From Oribacterium sp. UBA5894 (lineage in GTDB: Bacteria > Bacillota > Clostridia > Lachnospirales > Lachnospiraceae): a DNA stretch of 5,228 bases. Made by a program: the position numbers and the translations under genes. Below the pieces are notes generated by a model. That model was not told the origin of the DNA. It saw only the letters and a list, made by a program, of their open reading frames with translations, and ran no database searches. The DNA is taken from the NCBI GenBank assembly GCA_002431355.1, contig DJEQ01000066.1, positions 1-5,228 of the forward strand, written 5' to 3'. Positions within the stretch are counted from its first letter, which is position 1. Every line of letters starts with the position of its first letter. Of the stretch, positions 1 to 5,228 are shown one piece after another.

Positions 1-11
1 TCTTCAATTTC

Positions 12-44
12 GAGGAGCCCGGATGGGTGCCCTCCGGGCTCCTC
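12..44. other. strong GC-rich hairpin, terminator-like but without T-tract
   Basis: A perfect 12-bp stem is formed by GAGGAGCCCGGA (12-23) and TCCGGGCTCCTC (33-44) around a 9-base loop. On the + strand it is followed by AGAAAGGAAAGG, and on the - strand by GAAATTGAAGA, so neither side has the T-run of an intrinsic terminator. It lies upstream of the predicted promoter of the next gene. It most likely belongs to the 3' end of a gene outside the window, as an RNA 3'-end or RNA-stabilising structure. A piece of a structured RNA cut by the window edge is also possible. The hairpin is certain; its role is not. Confidence 0.5.
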
Positions 45-124
45 AGAAAGGAAAGGTCCGAAGTGATTTCGATGTTTTGCAGATCGGCCCCCTTCGGCCC
101 AGGTCCTCGTCCGCCTCGGACGTC

Positions 125-153
125 TTGCAAACACGGTCTATTTATTGTAGTAT
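125..153 (+). promoter_or_regulatory. putative sigma-A promoter for the DUF3881 gene
   Basis: TTGCAA (125-130) and TAGTAT (148-153) each match the -35 and -10 consensus at four of six positions and are separated by exactly 17 bases. The spacer and downstream stretch (137-165) is AT-rich in an otherwise GC-rich region. The start of transcription would fall near 160, giving a leader of about 50 bases before the ATG at 210. This is a moderate-strength prediction by eye; no other hexamer pair in 45-209 looks as good. Confidence 0.45.
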
Positions 154-160
154 ACCGTGT
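131..160. promoter_or_regulatory. inverted repeat over the -10 region, possible operator
   Basis: ACACGGTCTA (131-140) and TATACCGTGT (151-160) are inverted copies matching at 9 of 10 positions, separated by 10 bases. The dyad covers the spacer and -10 box of the predicted promoter, the usual place for a repressor operator. The separation fits a dimer contacting one face of the helix. No regulator family is recognised from the half-site ACACGGT, and no regulator gene is in the window. An RNA hairpin is an alternative only if transcription starts further upstream. Confidence 0.35.
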
Positions 161-170
161 ATTAAAAGGG

Positions 171-201
171 TTCCGGCAATTCCGCCGGAAACGTTCGAAC
201 G
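171..201 (+). other. leader hairpin and adjacent 10-bp palindrome before the DUF3881 start
   Basis: TTCCGGC (171-177) pairs perfectly with GCCGGAA (184-190) around a 6-base loop. Directly after it, CGTTCGAACG (192-201) is a perfect palindrome. Both sit in the predicted 5' leader, and the palindrome ends 8 bases before the ATG, touching the weak ribosome-binding region GAAGAG (201-206). They could limit or tune translation initiation. The symmetry is seen; the regulatory role is inferred. Confidence 0.35.
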
Positions 202-209
202 AAGAGACC

Positions 210-1160
210 ATGCATAAATTTCTGAGATCCGTCGGATTTTCCAAGCTGAATACAGAGCTGCAGCTGCAGCCGCTTCTGGAGCGGGCATCCAATGAAAAAT
301 ACCGGATACTGAGCATTCATGCCGGGGATGGCGTCGTCACCGAGGAGTACCAGCTGCCGGTGGCGCCATCGATGGGCATCACCCTGGTCGGCCAGCGTAC
401 GCCAGATGGCGTATTTCATCGCAGCCACTACTTTCCGTACATGCGCTCCTACGATGGCACCCTCACGGAGGAGGGCGTTGTGGAGCGCCATCTCGAGAAG
501 GAGACCTATGCGGGTGTGCTGGAGGATTTCCGCTCAGGCATTCCACTGATTTTCTATATTACGAATTCTGTACAGCTGACGGAGCTTCGCCGCATGGAGA
601 TTCCGCTGCGCGCCCGCCAGGCGTTTCTGACAGGCCTCGCGGAGAGTGGAAAGATTCTCCTTCCGGTGGAGAAGCGCCCGGAGGATCCGGAAATCGTGAA
701 GCATCGCCAGAATGAGCGGAAGCGGCTTTACGAGGCCGCCCGTCAGGGGGATCCGGAGGCCATTGATACGTTGACGGAAACGGATCTCAACCTCATGCAT
801 GAGGTGCAGCGGCGCTATCAGTCAGAGGACCTGTACAGCCTCGTGGAAACGAGCTTTATGCCGACCGGTGTTGAGTGCGACATGTACCAGATCATCGGTG
901 AAATCGTTTCCATCCGCGTGAAGGAAAATGTCTACACCCACGAAAATGTGGTAGATATGAAGCTGAGCTGCAACGATTGCATTTTCCATGTGGCGATCAA
1001 TGAAGCCGACCTTGTCGGCGTACCGGCCGTGGGGCGTCGCTTTAAGGGAAAGATCTGGATGCAGGGCGCACTGGAGGTCGTGGAAGAGACGGGACCTTCC
1101 GATGATACCAGGCGGCAGGAGCAGGATGGAGATGACCTCGCAGGGGATGCGAAAGCCTGA
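210..1160 (+). CDS. DUF3881 family protein, function unknown
   Basis: This encodes a 316-residue soluble protein with no signal peptide or membrane segment. I recognise the DUF3881 family from the N-terminal MHKFLRSVGFS, the block ERHLEKETYAGVLED (92-106), FMPTGVECDMY (216-226) and VGRRFKGKIWMQG (274-286). No biochemical function is known to me. Residues 160-205 are charged and look helical. Residues about 222-291 alternate like a small beta-barrel, possibly OB-like (inference). Residues 293-316 form an acidic, probably disordered tail. The start at 210 is chosen because the family begins with MHKFLR. The frame is open back to position 27, but that 61-residue extension reads through the hairpins and promoter and resembles no protein. 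The ribosome site is weak (GAAGAG, 201-206). The gene appears monocistronic, with its own promoter and a terminator 22 bases after the stop. Confidence 0.9.
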   Translation: MHKFLRSVGFSKLNTELQLQPLLERASNEKYRILSIHAGDGVVTEEYQLPVAPSMGITLVGQRTPDGVFHRSHYFPYMRSYDGTLTEEGVVERHLEKETYAGVLEDFRSGIPLIFYITNSVQLTELRRMEIPLRARQAFLTGLAESGKILLPVEKRPEDPEIVKHRQNERKRLYEAARQGDPEAIDTLTETDLNLMHEVQRRYQSEDLYSLVETSFMPTGVECDMYQIIGEIVSIRVKENVYTHENVVDMKLSCNDCIFHVAINEADLVGVPAVGRRFKGKIWMQGALEVVEETGPSDDTRRQEQDGDDLAGDAKA

Positions 1161-1182
1161 AATTATAGATGAATGATGAATG

Positions 1183-1213
1183 AGCCTTTCGGAAAAAACC
1201 GAAAGGCTTTTTT
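1183..1213 (+). terminator. intrinsic terminator after the DUF3881 gene
   Basis: AGCCTTTCGG (1183-1192) and CCGAAAGGCT (1199-1208) form a perfect 10-bp stem with an A6 loop, followed by a run of six T (1208-1213) and then ATT. It works in the + direction only, because the opposite strand has CATTCATC after the stem. It separates the DUF3881 gene from the exonuclease gene. Confidence 0.93.
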
Positions 1214-1247
1214 ATTGTGTGTTTCGAAAGAAAATCCCACCAAAGCA

Positions 1248-1256
1248 TGCTAAAAT
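1248..1256 (+). promoter_or_regulatory. extended -10 promoter for the exoA-led unit
   Basis: TGC (1248-1250) directly followed by TAAAAT (1251-1256) is an extended -10 element, and the hexamer matches the consensus at five of six positions. The expected -35 position (1228-1233, AAGAAA) is poor, which is common when TGn is present. TATACT (1256-1261) is an overlapping alternative -10. The site lies between the terminator and the ATG at 1287, predicting a short leader of roughly 25 bases. It is the only convincing promoter upstream of the three genes that follow. Confidence 0.55.
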
Positions 1257-1273
1257 ATACTCATTCAGGATAA

Positions 1274-1280
1274 AAGAGGT
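1274..1280 (+). promoter_or_regulatory. ribosome binding site of exoA
   Basis: AAGAGGT (1274-1280) lies six bases before the ATG at 1287. It supports this start, which also gives the family-typical N-terminus MKKMISWNVNG. Confidence 0.7.
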
Positions 1281-1286
1281 AGAACG

Positions 1287-2045
1287 ATGAAAAAAATGAT
1301 TTCGTGGAATGTGAATGGGCTCCGGGCCGTGATGGGAAAGAACTTCATGGAGGTCTTCGAACAGCTGGATGCCGATATCTTCTGTCTGCAGGAAACGAAG
1401 CTGCAGGCAGGACAGCTGGAGCTCACGCTTCCGGGCTATCATATGTACTGGAACTATGCGGAGAAGAAGGGCTACTCCGGGACGGCACTTTTTACGAAGG
1501 AGGAGCCGCTGTCCGTGCACTATGGAATCGGCATGGAGGAGCATGACCGGGAGGGACGTGTGATCACGGCAGAATTTCCAGACTATTATATGCTGACGGT
1601 TTATGTTCCGAATTCCCAGAATGAGCTGAAGCGCCTTCCATACCGTATGGAGTGGGAGGATGCCTGGAGAAATTACATTCAGCGCTTAAATGAGAAAAAA
1701 CCGGTCATCTACTGTGGCGATCTGAACGTCGCGCATGAGGAAATTGACCTTAAAAATCCGGCGACGAATCATAAGAATGCCGGCTTCACGGATGAGGAGC
1801 GTGCGAAAATGTCCCGTCTTCTCGATGCTGGTTACCTTGATACCTTCCGCCTGCTGCATCCGGATGCCATCGATGAGTACAGCTGGTGGTCCTACCGCAT
1901 GAAGGCACGTGATCGGAACGTGGGCTGGCGTATTGACTATTTTATCGTATCCGAGGCACTGCGCGACCGGGTCAAGGGCGCATCCATTCATCAGGAGATT
2001 TTCGGCTCTGACCACTGTCCGATCGAGCTCGACATTGAGCTTTAA
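1287..2045 (+). CDS. exoA: exodeoxyribonuclease III / AP endonuclease (ExoA/Xth family)
   Basis: This 252-residue protein is a full-length member of the Mg2+-dependent endonuclease/exonuclease/phosphatase fold. Such enzymes cut DNA 5' to abasic sites and remove 3' blocking groups in cytoplasmic base excision repair. All expected active-site motifs are present: SWNVNGLRA (6-14, Asn8 and Asn10), LQETK (34-38, metal-binding Glu36), YVPNSQ (106-111, Tyr106), GDLNVAH (144-150, Asp145 and Asn147), WWSYR (200-204), WRIDY (214-218, Asp217) and SDHCPIEL (241-248, catalytic pair Asp242-His243). The length fits the ExoA/ApeA branch. Nothing is truncated or missing. It has its own promoter and is followed, with no visible terminator, by the glycogen genes, so co-transcription is likely though there is no obvious functional link. 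The closely related Xth name could be used equally well. Confidence 0.96.
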   Translation: MKKMISWNVNGLRAVMGKNFMEVFEQLDADIFCLQETKLQAGQLELTLPGYHMYWNYAEKKGYSGTALFTKEEPLSVHYGIGMEEHDREGRVITAEFPDYYMLTVYVPNSQNELKRLPYRMEWEDAWRNYIQRLNEKKPVIYCGDLNVAHEEIDLKNPATNHKNAGFTDEERAKMSRLLDAGYLDTFRLLHPDAIDEYSWWSYRMKARDRNVGWRIDYFIVSEALRDRVKGASIHQEIFGSDHCPIELDIEL

Positions 2046-2174
2046 GACAGGGCACAGGAGATCGGCGCGGCCGTGACCATGGAACGCAATGCTGCGGGAA
2101 ATGACGATCGGGCAGAAGGCGTCGTACAGAGGAAGCGTGTAGACACGAGGAAGTCGCAACAGGGAAGGGACATC
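2046..2174 (+). other. 129-base spacer between exoA and the GlgX-like gene
   Basis: No terminator and no convincing promoter are seen, so the downstream genes probably depend on transcription from before exoA. The frame of the next gene is open through most of the spacer, from a GTG at 2073 and an ATG at 2079. An AGGAG lies at 2056-2060, but 12 and 18 bases respectively from those codons, which is too far for a good start. The 34-residue extension would be a charged, unstructured sequence. GGGAAGGGA (2162-2170), four bases before the ATG at 2175, is the better ribosome binding site and decides the start. Confidence 0.5.
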
Positions 2175-4292
2175 ATGCTAGGACTGAAAAAGGAAAACGA
2201 CCATTATATCTTTGAAGCAGCCGTCCGTACGGACCAGCTGTTTCTGAATCTGTATCATAAAAACCGGCGTGTGCGCCAGATTGCCTTCGATCCGGCAGAG
2301 CGCATCGGCGATGTCTGGCATCTGGAGCTTCCGATTGAGAGGACAGAGGATGGCCGGGTGCAGTCCCAGGCGACGAAGCGCGACGCGGTCGAGCTGGAAG
2401 CCCCGGCAGACAGGAAGAGGGCAGGGGCGAAGCACCACGCTGCAGTCGTTCCTCCACTCGATGAGCTCAGCTACTGCTATGAGGCCGATGGCCATATCTT
2501 TACCGATCCGAATGGTACGGTTTTTGAGGGGAGGAAGAGCTTCGGCAATCTCCGGGATGGCGTTCGTATACTGAAAACGCCCATTGGCGAGGCCACCGCG
2601 ATTCCGGAATCCAGTGAAGCCTGGCGCGAGGACCGTGCGCTGGAGCTTCCCTACGAGGACAGCATTATTTACCGTCTGCATGTCCGTGGATTCACCGAGC
2701 ACAGCTCCTCTGGACTCGATCACGACACGAGGGGCAGCTTTCAGGGCATCATTGAAAAAATCCCGTACCTCGAGGCACTTGGCGTGACGACGCTCGAGCT
2801 CATGCCACCCTATGAGTTCAATGAGGTGATGCTTCCAGACTATGGACATGACCATCCTTATGAGGTCGAGCTTCGCCCGACGGGACGCATCAATTACTGG
2901 GGCTTCACGCAGGATGCGCTGCAGCTTGCGCCGAAGTCGAGCTTCACCTCGGATCATAAAAACCCGCGGAATGAGTTTCGAAAGCTTGTACAGACCCTGC
3001 ATGCGCACGGAATGGAGCTGGTGGTGGATCTCTATTTTACAAACGAAACACTTCCGGATTACATCGTGAATGTCATGCGCTACTGGCGCATTCACTATCA
3101 TGTCGATGGCATTCACCTGATCGGCGCCGCGCCCTATGGCGTCATTGCCCGCGACCCGTGGCTGAGCCGCTTCAAGATCTGGGCAGACAGCTGGCAGGGG
3201 CAGATCGAGGAGGCACCGGCGCATGGAAGCGCTTCTGCGACACGGCCGGGCCGCTACCTTGCCGATTACAATGATGGCTTTCAGAATGATATGCGTCGCA
3301 TCCTGAAGGGCGACGAGAGTATGCTGCCGACCCTTATGCAGCGCGTGCGCGAGAATCCGTCGAATCGCGCGAGCATTCAGTACATGGCCAATGTCTCGGG
3401 CATGAGTCTTATGGATGTGCTGCGCTATGATCGAAAGCATAACGAAGCGAACCACGAGGAGAACCGCGACGGCACCGACCAGAATTACAGCTGGAACTGT
3501 GGGGAGGAGGGACCGACAAGGAAGAAATCCATTAAGCTTCTGCGGAAAAGGATGTGGCGCAATGCCTGGCTTCTTCTGATGCTGAGTCAGGGAACGCCGC
3601 TCATCAACGCGGGCGACGAGTTCGGGCAGACCCACCTTGGGAACAACAACCCGTACTGTCAGGACAATGCACTGAACTGGCTCGACTGGCGGCTGCTTCA
3701 GCAGAACCAGGAGCTCTATGAGTTCGCACGCTTCGCCATCCACTTCCGAAAGCAGCATCCGGTGTTTCACCAGGGAACCCCGCTTCGTCAGATGGATTAT
3801 CGCTCCGTCGGCATCCCGGACATCAGCTTCCATGGTGAAAACGCCTGGCGGCCGGAGACCGAAAACTTCCGGCGACAGCTCGGCGTCCTGTATGCCGGAG
3901 CCTATGCGGAGGATGAGACCTTTCTCGTGCTGTACAACCTGCACTGGGAGAAGCATACCTTCCTTCTTGCGCATCCTGCTCAGGGAATGAAGTGGGCCAT
4001 GGTGATTGACACCGCACGAGAAGAAACGAATGGGATTGCATCTCGGGAGGTACCACTTCCGGAAGATCGCTATACGGTCGAGCCTCGCTCCATCGTCGTG
4101 CTGAAGGCCGTGAAGGACCCGGCGTTTAAGCCGAAGACCGTACATTCCAGACGAAAAAAAAGAAGCAGTACTGGAGCAGCTGTGTCTCAGGCTGGAATAC
4201 AGGCTGCGGGTGATGAAAAAACGGAGGCAGACAGTCGCGCTGCCAGGGAAAAGCAATCGATCCATATTACGCACTACGCGGAAGGAGAATAA
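2175..4292 (+). CDS. GH13 isoamylase/GlgX-like protein lacking catalytic residues (probable pseudoenzyme)
   Basis: This 705-residue cytoplasmic protein is related to glycogen debranching enzymes. It has a degenerate CBM48-like N-terminus (about 1-60 and 95-120, split by a charged insert), a GH13 barrel (about 163-530), a C-terminal beta domain (about 565-645) and a disordered tail (648-705). Family motifs are clear: LHVRGFTEH (168-176), NYWGF (240-244), KHNEANHEENRDG (421-433), SWNCGEEGPT (439-448), AGDEFG (479-484) and GNNNPYCQDN (489-498). The active site is lost: region I VVDLYFTNE (Asn to Thr289, His to Asn290), region II DGIHLIGA (Arg to His314, nucleophile Asp to Ile316), region III KIWADSW (Glu to Asp338), region IV NVSGMSL (His-Asp to Val407-Ser408). 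Only Asp285 remains. It should not hydrolyse glucans, so 'debranching enzyme' would be misleading. It ends 3 bases before glgB, suggesting a binding or scaffold role in glycogen metabolism. GTG 2073 is a less likely start. Confidence 0.9.
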   Translation: MLGLKKENDHYIFEAAVRTDQLFLNLYHKNRRVRQIAFDPAERIGDVWHLELPIERTEDGRVQSQATKRDAVELEAPADRKRAGAKHHAAVVPPLDELSYCYEADGHIFTDPNGTVFEGRKSFGNLRDGVRILKTPIGEATAIPESSEAWREDRALELPYEDSIIYRLHVRGFTEHSSSGLDHDTRGSFQGIIEKIPYLEALGVTTLELMPPYEFNEVMLPDYGHDHPYEVELRPTGRINYWGFTQDALQLAPKSSFTSDHKNPRNEFRKLVQTLHAHGMELVVDLYFTNETLPDYIVNVMRYWRIHYHVDGIHLIGAAPYGVIARDPWLSRFKIWADSWQGQIEEAPAHGSASATRPGRYLADYNDGFQNDMRRILKGDESMLPTLMQRVRENPSNRASIQYMANVSGMSLMDVLRYDRKHNEANHEENRDGTDQNYSWNCGEEGPTRKKSIKLLRKRMWRNAWLLLMLSQGTPLINAGDEFGQTHLGNNNPYCQDNALNWLDWRLLQQNQELYEFARFAIHFRKQHPVFHQGTPLRQMDYRSVGIPDISFHGENAWRPETENFRRQLGVLYAGAYAEDETFLVLYNLHWEKHTFLLAHPAQGMKWAMVIDTAREETNGIASREVPLPEDRYTVEPRSIVVLKAVKDPAFKPKTVHSRRKKRSSTGAAVSQAGIQAAGDEKTEADSRAAREKQSIHITHYAEGE
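4154..4161 (+). repeat. A8 homopolymer in the tail of the GlgX-like gene
   Basis: Eight consecutive A lie in codons 660-663 (Arg-Lys-Lys-Arg), at the start of the disordered C-terminal tail. Such a run is prone to slippage. One extra A would end the protein after about 20 residues at a TGA near 4210. One A fewer would give a different tail of about 45 residues ending at TGA 4297-4299, overlapping the glgB ATG as ATGA. Whether slippage happens cannot be told from the sequence. Confidence 0.6.
4282..4287 (+). promoter_or_regulatory. strong ribosome binding site of glgB inside the preceding gene
   Basis: AAGGAG (4282-4287) lies eight bases before the glgB ATG and within the last codons of the GlgX-like gene, whose stop TAA is at 4290-4292. 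Ribosomes finishing the first gene would clear or reuse this site, so translation of the two genes is probably coupled. Confidence 0.85.
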
Positions 4293-4295
4293 AGC

Positions 4296-5228
4296 ATGAA
4301 TGAACAATTAGAAGAAATCATGAACTGGGCGGCGGTGGAAGACATCACCTATGCAGAAACAGCGGATCCGAAGAAGACGCTCGGTGCACATATCCTTCCA
4401 GAGGGACTTCTCGTGCAGGCCTTTGTGCCGACCGCAAAGCGCATGGAGCTGCTGCTGGACGGAGAACGTCATCCGATGGAGCTTGTGGACGAAGCAGGAT
4501 TTTTTGCGGTGCTTCTTTCGATGCAGGAGGCATGGAACGAGGAGCTTCCGAGCTACCGTTACCACATCACCTACGACAATGACACGGACGCTGAAACAGA
4601 GGACCCGTATGCCTTCCCATCCATCTATACCGATCGAGATATCAAAAAGTATCAGGGCGGCATCTGGTATGACATTTATGAAAAGATGGGCGCACATCCG
4701 ATTCGTCTGAATGGTGTGGATGGCGTGGCCTTTTCGGTCTGGGCACCGCATGCGGAGCGCGTATCCGTCGTCGGCGATTTCAACCTCTGGGATGGCCGTC
4801 GCCATATGATGCAGCGTCTCGGGGATTCCGGCGTTTTCGAGCTGTTTATCCCGCATCTCACACCGGGCAGTCTCTATAAATATGAGATCAAGTGCCATCA
4901 TCAGGAGCCGTTCCTGAAGGCCGATCCATATGCCTTCGGCTTCGAGCTCCGTCCGGGCAATGCCTCCATCGTGGAGGAGCTCACGACCTTTTCGTGGACG
5001 GATGCGGCCTGGCAGCAGCAGAAGGCGGAACGTGGTGTGGACGAGATCAAGAAGGAAGCCATGTCGGTCTATGAGCTCCATCTCGGCTCCTTCGCACGGA
5101 AGCAGCAGACCATTGATGAAGCAGGTGTCGCACAGGCCGGCTCCGAGTTCTACAACTATCGGGAGCTGGCACCGAAGCTCGCCGAGTATGTAAAGAAGGA
5201 GGGCTATACGCACGTTGAGCTGATGCCG
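4296..5228 (+). CDS. glgB: 1,4-alpha-glucan (glycogen) branching enzyme, 5' part only
   Basis: The first 311 codons are present and the frame is still open at the window end. The enzyme transfers alpha-1,4-glucan segments to form alpha-1,6 branches in glycogen. Domains in order are: a GlgB-type N1 beta domain (about 24-110, from DPKKTLGAH to EDPYAFPS); a linker ending YEKMGAH (128-134); a CBM48/N2 domain (about 140-215) with FSVWAPHAERVSVVGDFNLW (146-165) and LYKYEI (193-198); and the start of the GH13 barrel with YELHLGSF (259-266), YRELAPKL (288-295) and YTHVELMP (304-311). Two N-terminal domains place it with long GlgB proteins such as that of E. coli. The usual SW after HLG is SF, and about 15 extra residues (270-285) precede FYNYREL. 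Catalytic residues lie beyond the window, so activity cannot be confirmed. It is tightly linked to the inactive GlgX-like gene upstream. Confidence 0.95.
   Translation, partial: MNEQLEEIMNWAAVEDITYAETADPKKTLGAHILPEGLLVQAFVPTAKRMELLLDGERHPMELVDEAGFFAVLLSMQEAWNEELPSYRYHITYDNDTDAETEDPYAFPSIYTDRDIKKYQGGIWYDIYEKMGAHPIRLNGVDGVAFSVWAPHAERVSVVGDFNLWDGRRHMMQRLGDSGVFELFIPHLTPGSLYKYEIKCHHQEPFLKADPYAFGFELRPGNASIVEELTTFSWTDAAWQQQKAERGVDEIKKEAMSVYELHLGSFARKQQTIDEAGVAQAGSEFYNYRELAPKLAEYVKKEGYTHVELMP

Noticed and set aside
192..201. CGTTCGAACG as a LexA/DinR operator
   Set aside because: The Gram-positive LexA site is GAAC-N4-GTTC. Here the order is GTTC directly joined to GAAC, so the half-sites are inverted and the spacing is wrong.
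27..209. N-terminal extension of the DUF3881 frame, and the overlapping short frame at 23-217
   Set aside because: These cover the hairpin, promoter and palindromes, show no protein-like sequence, and the family starts at MHKFLR (210).
1..209. T-box, riboswitch, tRNA or other known structured RNA in the leader
   Set aside because: No T-box signature, no recognisable aptamer core and no tRNA cloverleaf were seen. Only isolated hairpins are present.
2175..4292. Calling the gene a decaying pseudogene
   Set aside because: The frame is complete over 705 codons with a good ribosome site, coupled to glgB, and the non-catalytic family motifs are well conserved. This fits a maintained pseudoenzyme better than decay.
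2178..4307. 709-codon open frame on the - strand opposite the GlgX-like gene
   Set aside because: It is in exact codon register with the sense gene, so it stays open merely because that gene lacks TTA, CTA and TCA codons. The translation has no recognisable motif, and the sense strand has clear family motifs.
4308..5213. 301-codon open frame on the - strand opposite glgB
   Set aside because: It has the same codon-register effect. The sense frame is unmistakably GlgB, and the antisense product is unrecognisable.

Overview
The window looks like chromosomal DNA of a Lachnospiraceae-type Firmicute of moderate to high GC. The main reason is the first gene, a DUF3881 protein, a family I know essentially from Lachnospiraceae. 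Clear Shine-Dalgarno sites and a classic stem-loop/T-tract terminator agree with this. All four genes read on the + strand, and nothing in the window suggests a mobile element, CRISPR array, tRNA or rRNA.

Layout: 1-209 is non-coding, with a strong hairpin, a sigma-A-like promoter overlapped by an inverted repeat, and a second hairpin just before the first gene. 210-1160 is the DUF3881 gene, closed by an intrinsic terminator at 1183-1213. An extended -10 promoter then starts a second unit: an exodeoxyribonuclease III / AP endonuclease gene (1287-2045), a 129-base gap without a terminator, a GH13 isoamylase/GlgX-like gene (2175-4292), and, 3 bases later, the 5' part of a glycogen branching enzyme gene, glgB (4296 to beyond the window end).

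The most interesting item is the GlgX-like protein. The fold-defining motifs of the debranching-enzyme family are well kept, but the GH13 catalytic residues are gone. The nucleophile Asp is Ile, the acid/base Glu is Asp, the transition-state His-Asp pair is Val-Ser, the region II Arg is His, and the region I Asn-His is Thr-Asn. The gene is otherwise intact and shares a translation-coupled junction with glgB. It therefore looks like a maintained pseudoenzyme, comparable in principle to plant isoamylase ISA2, which may bind glycogen or assist GlgB or an active debranching enzyme encoded elsewhere.

How the genes may work together: the last two form a glycogen-structure module. The DNA repair gene seems to share their transcript only by position. 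The DUF3881 gene is a separate unit of unknown function.
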